In this document: one piece after another, positions 26,001-32,783 of the stretch
Numbering within the stretch: position 1 is the stretch's first letter
Layout: every line of letters begins with the position of its first letter
DNA from: CAYFKJ01 sp964343605
GTDB lineage: Bacteria > Pseudomonadota > Alphaproteobacteria > UBA2966
Assembly (NCBI GenBank): GCA_964343605.1
Contig: CAYFKJ010000003.1
Coordinates: 1-64,000, forward strand
Length of the DNA: 64,000 nt
Reading direction: 5' to 3'
The notes under the pieces: model-generated
Databases searched by the model: none
Seen by the model: the letters and a program-made list of their open reading frames with translations, nothing else
What the model was told of the DNA's origin: nothing
Program-made: the position numbers and the translations under genes

Positions 26001-26241
26001 CGACGTGGCGGTGAGCGATACCGGGATCGGTATCGAGGAAGAGGACATCGAGGAAATCCTCACCGTGTTCGGCCAAGTCGACAGCGCTGTCACCCGACAA
26101 TACGACGGCGCCGGCCTCGGATTGCCCCTGACCAAGGCACTGGTCGAGCTTCACGGCGGACGCTTTAGGCTCGATAGTAAGGTCGGCGTGGGAACAAAGG
26201 TCACGGTCTGTTTCCCGCCTGAACGGTCGGTTACGCGCTGA
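23041..26241 (+). CDS. Large cytosolic-type sensor histidine kinase with five PAS domains and a GAF domain
   Basis: A 1066-residue signal-transducing kinase with no obvious membrane segment. Order by inspection: PAS (about 25-140, ending GYRGIAHDVT), GAF (about 145-310), PAS (about 315-445, GYRGSGRDIT), two PAS-7-like domains that each start with a SAEGLTLWDADHR or SQGFILYDAEDRL pattern (about 455-690), PAS (about 695-815), HisKA with MSHELRTPLNAVIGF (phospho-accepting His843), and HATPase with NLLGNAVKFTERGG, DTGIGIEEEDIE and GLGLPLTKALVELHGG. No receiver domain and no neighbouring response regulator gene are present. The signal is unknown. A GTG at 23068 is an alternative start. Neighbouring acylphosphatase is unlikely to be functionally linked. 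Confidence 0.92.
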   Translation: MGCAAELGLVTNTVELDASDLDRLRLLDQLELSGDSVWETDAEFRYTYFSDNALAGTGWKSADLIGKTPGDVGWDVVGEEMSWEDLLQYIEAGEAFAGLEIRIPIADSGERIVSIGGKPLHDERGAFVGYRGIAHDVTSQKRTQTLLRINNSILERLARGEPLPDILTTIVETIEQLLTGVVGAVRFLNVETGKLEFAAASEIGQSMAERMPEIFVSEDMGPCGVAMREARLDGVEDGSALAPGDPMKERLDAFCVVSLWAQPILLASNEPVGVLNVFSGDPYCPSGIDEAILAALARVAGIAFERHNVGQALANSEIRFRDIAESTSDWFWETDRDSKICYVSGRVEEITGIPVSHFMGRRRDEFPGTGVEPEFWLSHIQDVAEKKPFRDLTYPVVNPAGEERWFRISGKPAYDINGEYVGYRGSGRDITEEVEAQNRAQEAEHLMMDAIEKSAEGLTLWDADHRFIVGNMSKLAHEERIAPEDRLVPGMTFREYARIVARAGILPEAKGREDEWFEERVADFEKADGKPIIQERLTGEWVRVTDHKTRDGGRLTVYSDISSIMEREAKIRAAEERLTDAIESISQGFILYDAEDRLILTNSKYREFFPELHEELRPGTPFETIVRAAAEKIFFEDVEEFTEKRIAWRRNPEDPYKIHRVGGKWLMNNERATRSGGTVSVWTDITDVRERDEALMLSEERFAMAFQSSAIMMAISSKDEGVLLEVNDHWLRSLGFERDEVIGRSAVELGIWPDAGDREKLIEALDRKGRVREMETTIRTKSGEHIQVLNSCEPIDVGGEKRVLFVTQNISEQKRIEEQLRNARDQAEYASRTKSEFLANMSHELRTPLNAVIGFAEFIEREIYGSLGDERYKGYVSDIKASGVHLLDLINDILDVSRVEAGRLELRESVVDVEEAVRSSARFIRDRAHQSEISVDLSFEPGLPDLFCDETKFKQILVNLLGNAVKFTERGGSISVRAYVCPHLGGVDVAVSDTGIGIEEEDIEEILTVFGQVDSAVTRQYDGAGLGLPLTKALVELHGGRFRLDSKVGVGTKVTVCFPPERSVTR

Positions 26242-26258
26242 ACAAGCGGAGGTGACGG

Positions 26259-26567
26259 ATGCCGCCCAACGACGGAGTGAAGGGCGTAAAGGTGCGTTTC
26301 ATAGGGCGCGTCCAGGGCGTCTGGTTCCGCGCCTGGACGGCTGAGCAGGCGGCTTCCAGGGGTGTCGAGGGTTGGGTGCGAAATCTTTACAACGGTGATG
26401 TCGAGGCGGTTTTCGTGGGGCCGGATGAGGCCGTCGAGGCGCTCATCGAGGATTGCCGGGGCGGACCGCCCCTGGCCCGCGTCGACGACGTCCAATTCGC
26501 TGGGTTGTCCGTTGAAGATACGGAAGCGCTGATCGGCGGCGGTTTCGTTCAGCGCCCGACAGCCTGA
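26259..26567 (+). CDS. Acylphosphatase
   Basis: A 102-residue protein of the small ferredoxin-like acylphosphatase fold. The signature VRFIGRVQGVWFRAWTAEQA includes the catalytic Arg in VQGVxFR, and VEGWVRNLYNGDVEAVFVG includes the catalytic Asn. It hydrolyses acyl phosphates such as carbamoyl or 1,3-bisphosphoglycerate forms. The ATG at 26259 is preceded by GGAGGTGACG. The last 19 bases overlap the 3' end of lipB on the opposite strand. Confidence 0.93.
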   Translation: MPPNDGVKGVKVRFIGRVQGVWFRAWTAEQAASRGVEGWVRNLYNGDVEAVFVGPDEAVEALIEDCRGGPPLARVDDVQFAGLSVEDTEALIGGGFVQRPTA

Positions 26568-27235
26568 TCGACGCCGGCTTGCTCGGCGAATTCCGGGTAG
26601 CTGGCCACGCCGAACACCTCATCGAAGGTCTGCTTCAGTATGCCGTCAACCTCCGCCATGGTCACGGGAATGCCGAGATCGACCAGGGAGGTCACACCCT
26701 GGTCCTCGATGCCGCAGGGCACGATGCCGCCGTAATGGTTGAGGTCAGGCTCGACGTTGAGCGATATGCCGTGAAACGTCACCCAGTGGCGAACCCGGAC
26801 GCCGATGGCGGCGATCTTGTCCTCGCGTCCACCGCCCCTGTCGACCCAAATGCCGACGCGTCCTTCGCGCCGTTCGCCGCGAATGTTGAAGCGTTCCAAG
26901 GTGGCGATAATCCATGCCTCGAGGTTGTGAACGTGACACCGGACGTCGCGCCCGCGCCGCCGTAGATCCAGCATCACGTAGGCGATGCGTTGGCCCGGTC
27001 CGTGGTAGGTATACCGACCGCCGCGGCCTGCGTCATAGACGGGAAGAATGTTCGCATCCACCAATTCGGCTGGGTCGGCGCTGGTGCCGGCCGTGTAGAG
27101 CGGCGGGTGTTCGAGCAGCCAGACCTGTTCGGGCGCCCGGCCGTCGACGATGTCGGCAACGCGTGCTTCCATAGCCGCCAGCCCCTGGCCGTAGTCGACC
27201 AAACCGTCGGAGATTTTCCATTCGATTTCCGCCAT
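26549..27235 (-). CDS. lipB: Octanoyl-[acyl carrier protein]:protein octanoyltransferase LipB
   Basis: A 228-residue LipB, which moves octanoyl from acyl carrier protein to lipoate-requiring enzymes. The family block RGGRYTYHGPGQRIAYVMLD is near residue 70. The catalytic Lys lies in DKIAAIGVRVRHWVTFHGIS, and the catalytic Cys lies in GGIVPCGIEDQGVTSL near residue 170. It is read convergent to the acylphosphatase gene with a 19-base tail overlap. Together with a lipoyl synthase elsewhere it would supply lipoyl groups for the 2-oxoacid dehydrogenases. Confidence 0.95.
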   Translation of the reverse strand: MAEIEWKISDGLVDYGQGLAAMEARVADIVDGRAPEQVWLLEHPPLYTAGTSADPAELVDANILPVYDAGRGGRYTYHGPGQRIAYVMLDLRRRGRDVRCHVHNLEAWIIATLERFNIRGERREGRVGIWVDRGGGREDKIAAIGVRVRHWVTFHGISLNVEPDLNHYGGIVPCGIEDQGVTSLVDLGIPVTMAEVDGILKQTFDEVFGVASYPEFAEQAGVDQAVGR

Positions 27236-27332
27236 GCGCCATGTGTATCACAACCCGCCGGAAATTGGCGTTAATCCTTTGCTAACCGCCATGGACCATG
27301 CTGAAATCCACACGGTATCGTGGAGAGAGAGC

Positions 27333-27578
27333 ATGGAGCACGACAAGGCAATTCAAGACGTTTCGGTTGAGCTGTCGGTGGTTTTGGGCCGCAGCAACAT
27401 GCCGATCCACCAATTGCTGAAGATGGGCCGTGGCGCCGTGATCGAGCTTGATGCCACGGTCGATGACGACGCCTGGGTATACGCCAACAACCGCCTGATC
27501 GCCCGCGGTCTGGTGATGGTGTCGGGCGAAAACGTCGCCGTTTCGATTACCGAAAAAGTCAAGCAGTCGGAAAGCTGA
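27333..27578 (+). CDS. FliN-like (SpoA domain) flagellar motor switch protein, orphan
   Basis: An 81-residue protein consisting almost only of a SpoA/FliN C-terminal domain: VSVELSVVLGRSNMPIHQLL, KMGRGAVIELDATVDDD, VYANNRLIARGLVMVSGENV, AVSITEKVK. FliN forms the base of the flagellar C-ring. No other flagellar gene lies in the window. The ATG at 27333 has GGAGAGAGAG upstream; the frame is open 33 codons earlier but that part is unlike FliN. It may be the real FliN, since short FliN forms are common, or a type III secretion relative; FliN is more likely. Confidence 0.85.
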   Translation: MEHDKAIQDVSVELSVVLGRSNMPIHQLLKMGRGAVIELDATVDDDAWVYANNRLIARGLVMVSGENVAVSITEKVKQSES

Positions 27579-27662
27579 TCCCCTTCCGAACTTCCTGATG
27601 AATAGCCATAATGGATGCTTGATCGGAGCCTGGGGAGGTGCTATTTCCAGGCCCAGTTCTGT

Positions 27663-27750
27663 GCGGTCGTGGCGGAACTGGTAGACGCGCAGCGTTGAGG
27701 TCGCTGTGGGCGCATAGCCCGTGGAAGTTCGAGTCTTCTCGACCGCACCA
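27663..27750 (+). tRNA. tRNA-Leu, anticodon GAG
   Basis: An 88-base class II tRNA with encoded CCA. The acceptor stem pairs GCGGTCG at 27663-27669 with CGACCGC at 27740-27746, followed by A and CCA. The D-arm reads GGCGGAACTGGTAGACGC. The anticodon stem CAGCG/CGCTG encloses the loop TTGAGGT, so the anticodon is GAG (27697-27699), reading CUC and CUU. A long variable arm follows (TGGGCGCATAGCCCG), then the T-arm GAAG-TTCGAGT-CTTC. Every arm closes, so the gene looks intact. Confidence 0.97.
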
Positions 27751-27758
27751 ATATTCCC

Positions 27759-27794
27759 GAGCCCGCAGGTAACCCTGCGGGCTCGTTTGGTTTT
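27759..27794 (+). terminator. Rho-independent terminator after tRNA-Leu
   Basis: GAGCCCGCAGG at 27759-27769 and CCTGCGGGCTC at 27774-27784 form a perfect 11-bp stem with a four-base loop, followed by GTTTGGTTTT. It begins eight bases after the tRNA CCA end and clearly ends that transcript. Confidence 0.9.
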
Positions 27795-27857
27795 AGCGCT
27801 TTATGCTCTAAAGTGCTCCACCGCGAGACAACAATAATCAAACGGTGGGGAATAGAG

Positions 27858-30191
27858 ATGGCCGACGACATCGACGAAATGGCGCTCGACTATCACCGGT
27901 TGCCCGTGCCGGGAAAAATCAGCGTCACGCCGACCAAAAATCTTTCCAACCAGCGTGATCTGGCGCTTGCCTATTCGCCCGGTGTGGCCGCGGCCTCCCG
28001 TCTGATCGCCGACGATCCGGCTGAAGCGGAATCGCTGACGGCCAGGGGCAACCTGGTCGGCGTGATCTCCAACGGCACAGCCGTCCTCGGGCTCGGCTCG
28101 ATCGGCCCCCTGGCCTCAAAGCCGGTGATGGAGGGCAAAGGCGTCCTGTTCAAGAGCTTCGCCGGTATCGACGTCTTCGACATCGAGGTCGATGAAACGG
28201 ATCCCGAGCGCTTCGTCGAGGTGGTCGCCAGCCTGGAGCCGACCTTCGGTGGCATCAATCTTGAGGATATCAAGGCACCGGAGTGCTTCGAGATCGAGGA
28301 GCGCCTGCGCGAGCGCATGAACATCCCTGTCTTCCACGACGATCAGCACGGCACGGCGATCTGTGTCGGCGCGGCCGTCTACAACGGTCTCAGGGTGGTG
28401 GGCAAGGACATCGGCGAGGTCAAGCTGGTGGCGTCGGGCGCCGGGGCGGCCGCATTGGCCTGCCTTGACCTTTTGCTGTCACTCGGCCTCAAGCAGGAAA
28501 ACGTCACGGTCACGGATATCCACGGCGTTCTCTACAAGGGGCGCAAGGAGGACATGGACAAATACCGCGCGCGCTGGGCCGTCGATACGTCGGCTCGGAC
28601 GCTGGACGAGGTTATCGGGGAGGCGGACGTCTTTCTCGGGCTTTCCGCGCCCGGCGTCCTGAAACCCGACATGGTGGCGCGCATGGCGGCGAGACCTTTG
28701 ATCCTGGCGCTGGCCAATCCCACGCCGGAGATCACACCTGAGGAGGTCGCCGGGGTTCGCGACGACGCCGTGATGGCGACGGGACGATCGGATTATCCCA
28801 ACCAGGTCAACAACGTGCTGTGCTTTCCGTTCCTTTTCCGGGGCGCGCTGGACGTCGGCGCGACCGAGATCAACCGCGAAATGGAAATCGCCTGCCTGCG
28901 CGCTATTGCCGACCTCGCCATGGCCGAATCGACGGATATCGTACAAAGGGCCTACGGCGATCAAAGCCAGAGCTTCGGCGCGGAGTACCTGATCCCCAAA
29001 CCGTTCGACCCCCGCCTGATCATCGAGGTTTCGCCGGCCGTCGCCAGAGCGGCCATGGAGAGCGGCGTCGCCACGCGGCCCATCACCGATTTCGAAGCCT
29101 ATACGGACAAGCTCACGCAATTCGTCTATCGGACGGGCTTCGTCATGAAGCCGATCTTCGACCGGGCGAAACAGAACCCCAAGCGCGTCGCCTATGCAGA
29201 GGGCGAGGACGAGCGTGTGCTAAGGGCGGCCCAAATCGTCGTCGATGACGGCATCGCCCATCCCATCCTGATCGGGCGCCGGGCCGTCGTTGCGTCACGC
29301 ATCAAAAAATTGGGATTGCGTCTGAAACTCGACGAGGATGCCACCCTTGTGGATCCCGAGGACGATCCCCGCTACCGCGACTACTGGCAGCACTACCATC
29401 GCCTCACTGAACGCAAAGGCGTTACGCCGGATGCTGCGCGGACCGTGATCCGCACACGCACCACCGCTATCGGATCGTTGATGGTCGTGCGTGACGACGC
29501 CGATGCGGTGATCTGTGGCACGGTCGGGCGCTACCACCGACATCTCAAGGATATCCGCAACATCATCGGCATGCGGCCAGGTATTCACGCGCTGGCCGCC
29601 CTGCATTTGCTGCTGGCGCCGAAGAACACGATATTCATTGCCGACACCCACATCACCGATCAGCCGACGGCCGAACACATCGCCGAGATCGCGATCATGT
29701 CGGCCGAAGCCGTTTCGCGCTTCGGTATCGAACCGCGCCTCGCCCTGGTGTCACATTCCAGCTTCGGTGCGGCCGAAAGTGAAACGGCGATCCGCATGCG
29801 CGAAGCGCTGTCCCTGATCCAGAAGTTCGCGCCCGACCTTCAGGTTGAGGGGGAGATGCGCGCCGACGCCGCCCTCGACCCGGTGCTCCGGGAAAAGATC
29901 TTCCCCAACTCGAAGCTGTCGGGGGGTGCCAATCTGCTCATCATGCCGACCTTGGATGCCGCCAATATCGCCTTCAACCTGGCGCGTGCCATCACCAACG
30001 GCATTTCGGTCGGGCCGATATTGGTGGGCGCGCTCAGACCGGCCCACATCGTGAGCTCGACGACGACGGTACGCGGCATGGTCAACATGACGGCGTTCGC
30101 CGTGGCGGACGTCGAGGCGCACGAAGTAATCGATGCGGAACTCCCGCCGCTGGCGCCGGAAAGGCTGAGCCCGGATGTCGACGCAGGGTGA
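27858..30191 (+). CDS. maeB: NADP-dependent malic enzyme with phosphotransacetylase-like C-terminal domain
   Basis: A 777-residue MaeB-type malic enzyme that turns malate into pyruvate and CO2 with reduction of NADP. The catalytic part (1-430) shows GKISVTPTKNLSNQRDLALA, YSPGVAAAS, GGINLEDIKAPECFEIEERL, FHDDQHGTAICV and the nucleotide loop VASGAGAAALACLDLLL. The C-terminal part (about 430-777) resembles phosphotransacetylase, with GTVGRYHRHLKDIRNIIG and LIMPTLDAANIAFNL; in this fusion it is generally considered regulatory and inactive as an acetyltransferase. The ATG at 27858 has GGGGAATAGAG upstream. mgtE begins inside its last 17 bases. Confidence 0.94.
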   Translation: MADDIDEMALDYHRLPVPGKISVTPTKNLSNQRDLALAYSPGVAAASRLIADDPAEAESLTARGNLVGVISNGTAVLGLGSIGPLASKPVMEGKGVLFKSFAGIDVFDIEVDETDPERFVEVVASLEPTFGGINLEDIKAPECFEIEERLRERMNIPVFHDDQHGTAICVGAAVYNGLRVVGKDIGEVKLVASGAGAAALACLDLLLSLGLKQENVTVTDIHGVLYKGRKEDMDKYRARWAVDTSARTLDEVIGEADVFLGLSAPGVLKPDMVARMAARPLILALANPTPEITPEEVAGVRDDAVMATGRSDYPNQVNNVLCFPFLFRGALDVGATEINREMEIACLRAIADLAMAESTDIVQRAYGDQSQSFGAEYLIPKPFDPRLIIEVSPAVARAAMESGVATRPITDFEAYTDKLTQFVYRTGFVMKPIFDRAKQNPKRVAYAEGEDERVLRAAQIVVDDGIAHPILIGRRAVVASRIKKLGLRLKLDEDATLVDPEDDPRYRDYWQHYHRLTERKGVTPDAARTVIRTRTTAIGSLMVVRDDADAVICGTVGRYHRHLKDIRNIIGMRPGIHALAALHLLLAPKNTIFIADTHITDQPTAEHIAEIAIMSAEAVSRFGIEPRLALVSHSSFGAAESETAIRMREALSLIQKFAPDLQVEGEMRADAALDPVLREKIFPNSKLSGGANLLIMPTLDAANIAFNLARAITNGISVGPILVGALRPAHIVSSTTTVRGMVNMTAFAVADVEAHEVIDAELPPLAPERLSPDVDAG

Positions 30192-31578
30192 TGAAAGCGG
30201 CGCGCGTGACGAGGTTGCAGCCGTCCTGACGGAAGAAGATGTCGGGCTCGATGCGGAGGTCGTCCGCACTGTCGCCGCCGCCCTTAATTCCGGGGAGGTC
30301 GACCGGGTCCAGGGTTTGATCGAAACCCTCCATACCGCCGACATCGCCGATCTTTTCGAACTGATCACGCCGGCTCAACGCCGCCTGCTGGTGGAGGCGA
30401 CGCGCGGCGTGCTCGACCCCGAGGTGCTACCCGACCTCGAAGAGGATGTTCTCGAAGAGGTGATCGAGCACCTCGGCCCGACGGAGGTTGCCGCCGCCGT
30501 CGCGGAGTTGGACACCGACGATGCCGTCGACATCATTGAGGAACTCGACGAAGCCGAGCAGCGCGAGGTGCTGGAAGCGGTTCCCGAAACAGAGCGGAGC
30601 CACATCGAAGAAGCCCTCGCCTATCCGGAGGACAGCGCCGGTCGTCTAATGCAGCGCGACCTGATCGCCGTGCCGTCTTTCTGGACCATTGGCCAAACCA
30701 TCGACTACATGCGCGAAAGCGAGGATCTGCCAGACGATTTTTACGAAATCTTCGTCGTCGATCCGGCCCACAAACATATCGGCACCATCCGCCTTAATCG
30801 GGCCATGCGGGCCAAAAGGGAAACCGGCGTCAGCGACATCATGGAAACAGAACCCGTGATCTTGCGCGCCGACATGGATCAGGAAGACGTCGCCTACCTG
30901 TTCCAGCAGTACGACCTTACTTCGGCGCCGGTGGCTGACGATGCCGGCCGTCTGGTCGGCGTGATCATGCACGACGACGTTGTCGACGTTATCCACGAGG
31001 AAGCGGAAGAGGATATCATGCACTTGGCCGGCCTCTCCGAGGCCGACATCTACTCGACCGTGCTCAACACCACGAAGCGGCGTTTCTCCTGGCTGCTCCT
31101 CAACCTTCTCACGGCCATCGCCGCTTCCGTGGTGATCGCCCAGTTCGATGCCGCCATCGAAAAGATCGTCGCGCTGGCGATCCTGATGCCCATCGTCGCC
31201 TCCATGGGCGGCAATGCCGGCACCCAGGCCATGACGGTCGCCGTGCGGTCTTTAGCGATGAGGGAGCTGACCGAAGCCAACGCCGCCCGCTTCGTCGCGA
31301 AGGAAATGCTGGTCGGCATCGCCAACGGCGTCGTGTTCGCCGTCCTGATCGGCGTCGTTGCCGGCATATGGTTTTCCGATACCGCCCTTGGCGCCGTCAT
31401 CGCAGCGGCCATGGTCATCAACATGATTGTCGCGGGCCTGGGCGGCGTCCTGGTGCCCGTCACCTTCGGCCGCTTCGGCATCGACCCCGCCATCGCCGCC
31501 AGCGTCTTTGTCACGACGATTACGGATGTGGTGGGCTTCTTCGCTTTTCTCGGATTGGCTGCCTGGTTGCTGCTGTAG
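30175..31578 (+). CDS. mgtE: Magnesium transporter MgtE
   Basis: A 467-residue MgtE-family magnesium channel. The cytosolic N-domain of helical repeats (about 30-145) includes LHTADIADLFELITPAQRRL, followed by two CBS domains (about 150-275), a connecting helix with HDDVVDVIHEEAEEDIMHLA, and five membrane segments from about residue 295. The pore region ILMPIVASMGGNAGTQAMTV is the family signature, and the C-terminus reads TDVVGFFAFLGLAAWLLL. In this family the N- and CBS domains sense intracellular magnesium and close the pore. The ATG overlaps maeB by 17 bases. A decayed second copy of its 3' end lies at 32,659-32,780. Confidence 0.95.
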   Translation: MSTQGDESGARDEVAAVLTEEDVGLDAEVVRTVAAALNSGEVDRVQGLIETLHTADIADLFELITPAQRRLLVEATRGVLDPEVLPDLEEDVLEEVIEHLGPTEVAAAVAELDTDDAVDIIEELDEAEQREVLEAVPETERSHIEEALAYPEDSAGRLMQRDLIAVPSFWTIGQTIDYMRESEDLPDDFYEIFVVDPAHKHIGTIRLNRAMRAKRETGVSDIMETEPVILRADMDQEDVAYLFQQYDLTSAPVADDAGRLVGVIMHDDVVDVIHEEAEEDIMHLAGLSEADIYSTVLNTTKRRFSWLLLNLLTAIAASVVIAQFDAAIEKIVALAILMPIVASMGGNAGTQAMTVAVRSLAMRELTEANAARFVAKEMLVGIANGVVFAVLIGVVAGIWFSDTALGAVIAAAMVINMIVAGLGGVLVPVTFGRFGIDPAIAASVFVTTITDVVGFFAFLGLAAWLLL

Positions 31579-31793
31579 AAGCAGAACTTGCTGGATCGAT
31601 TGGATGAGCGGACGGCGTCTGCCGAAGTATCAAATGCAGTCAATAGGCTTGGAATGGGGACTCCCCATGCCTGATCCTTCCCGGGCATCAACGAGGGCTT
31701 GCGATTTCGGGTGCTGGGTGGCGCACTCGGAATCCTCAATATCTCAATCATCCCAGTGATCTTCCGCGCCAAATTACTATTGGTTTCGCGGAC

Positions 31794-31822
31794 TTGACGA
31801 TTACAAAACCGTTGATTTAATG
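31794..31822 (+). promoter_or_regulatory. Possible promoter for the oxygenase gene
   Basis: TTGACG at 31794-31799 is followed by a 17-base spacer and TTAATG at 31817-31822, 36 bases before the GTG start. The -10 part is poor, so this is only a candidate. The rest of the 279-base gap after mgtE shows a short GGGG-ACT-CCCC hairpin near 31,660 and nothing else I can name. Confidence 0.3.
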
Positions 31823-31857
31823 TTTCATGCGCGTAACGATTCTCGGGGGGGTTCGGC

Positions 31858-32637
31858 GTGAATGAGGTGGCTGCCGCGACAAGCGGGCATGAGGACAGCT
31901 TTGTAATCGGTAATTTCACACGGTTGCTTGGGCACGCAGACAGATTGGCCAGCCAATTTGAGACGGCACAACCGTTTCCACACGCCGTAATCGACAATTT
32001 GTTCGATGACCAGGCGTATTCCTACATCAAGTCGTGCTTTCCGCCGGTCGACAGTGACATATGGAAAACGCCCACCAACGTGCACACTCAGCACAAAATG
32101 GTCACAAAGCGCGGTGCTGACGACATCAAGGAGATGCTGTACAGTCCTGCCGCGCGAAGTGTATTGCGTGATCTAATCAGCTCACCGTTTCTGCGGTTTT
32201 TGGAAAAGCTCTCCGGTATCCATGGTTTGATGGGCGATCCGCACTTCGCGGAGGCCGGATTTCAATGCTCCAGTGACGGCGGGTTTGTGAATGTTCATGC
32301 CGATTTCAGCCATCACGACCATCTCGGCCTAGAGCGGCGGCTTAACCTGATTTTCTATCTAAACGACGACTGGCTGCCGGAATTTGGCGGTCATCTCGGG
32401 CTATACGATCTTGATCTCCAGCCGGTCGAGATCATAGAGCCAATCGGAAATCGCGCAGCGATTTTTGCCACCTCGGATAGCAGCTATCACGGTCACCCAT
32501 CTCCGATGGAATTGCCCGAGGGAACGTATCGCCGTTCGATCGCTCTGTATTACTATACACTCCCGACCGAAAGGGGAAAATCGAGGATTCATTTTCCGGC
32601 GGACCCGGAATTCAACCATCAGCCAACTAACGATTGA
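31858..32637 (+). CDS. 2-oxoglutarate/Fe(II)-dependent oxygenase superfamily protein
   Basis: A 259-residue protein with the double-stranded beta-helix pattern of prolyl-4-hydroxylase-like oxygenases. The iron ligands are His-x-Asp in VHADFSHHDHLG (about residue 147) and a distal His in SSYHGHPSPMEL, followed by YRRSIALYYYT, in which an Arg would bind 2-oxoglutarate. The middle shows LNLIFYLNDDWLPEFGGHL. The substrate is unknown; relatives hydroxylate proteins or sugar-linked groups. The start is GTG at 31858. Base composition is clearly lower in GC than flanking genes, which suggests a different origin. Left of it is intact mgtE, right of it an mgtE remnant. Confidence 0.82.
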   Translation: MNEVAAATSGHEDSFVIGNFTRLLGHADRLASQFETAQPFPHAVIDNLFDDQAYSYIKSCFPPVDSDIWKTPTNVHTQHKMVTKRGADDIKEMLYSPAARSVLRDLISSPFLRFLEKLSGIHGLMGDPHFAEAGFQCSSDGGFVNVHADFSHHDHLGLERRLNLIFYLNDDWLPEFGGHLGLYDLDLQPVEIIEPIGNRAAIFATSDSSYHGHPSPMELPEGTYRRSIALYYYTLPTERGKSRIHFPADPEFNHQPTND

Positions 32638-32658
32638 ATCCCTGACGGGCTGAGCTTG

Positions 32659-32780
32659 CTTCTGCATCGAACCCGCCGACGGACCGTTGATTTCCTAACG
32701 ATGATAACGAAGGTGAGGGCTTTTTCGCCTTTCTTGGTTTGGTGGCCCGGCTGCCGCTATGGAAGCCGGATCCCCGCTGA
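32659..32780 (+). pseudogene. Decayed 3' fragment of a second mgtE gene
   Basis: The 108 bases at 32659-32766 align with the 3' end of the intact mgtE (31473-31582), at about 70 percent identity by eye and with two single-base deletions. The nucleotide stretch CTTCTGCATCGAACCCGCC matches CTTCGGCATCGACCCCGCC. Read in the shifted frame from 32718 the translation is GFFAFLGL followed by VARLPLWKPDPR and a stop. Within the shared GFFAFLGL the differences are all silent third-base changes, so the copy once evolved under selection. An additional shared pattern is xFxTxITxV just before. No upstream part of the gene remains. Confidence 0.6.
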
Positions 32781-32783
32781 GAC

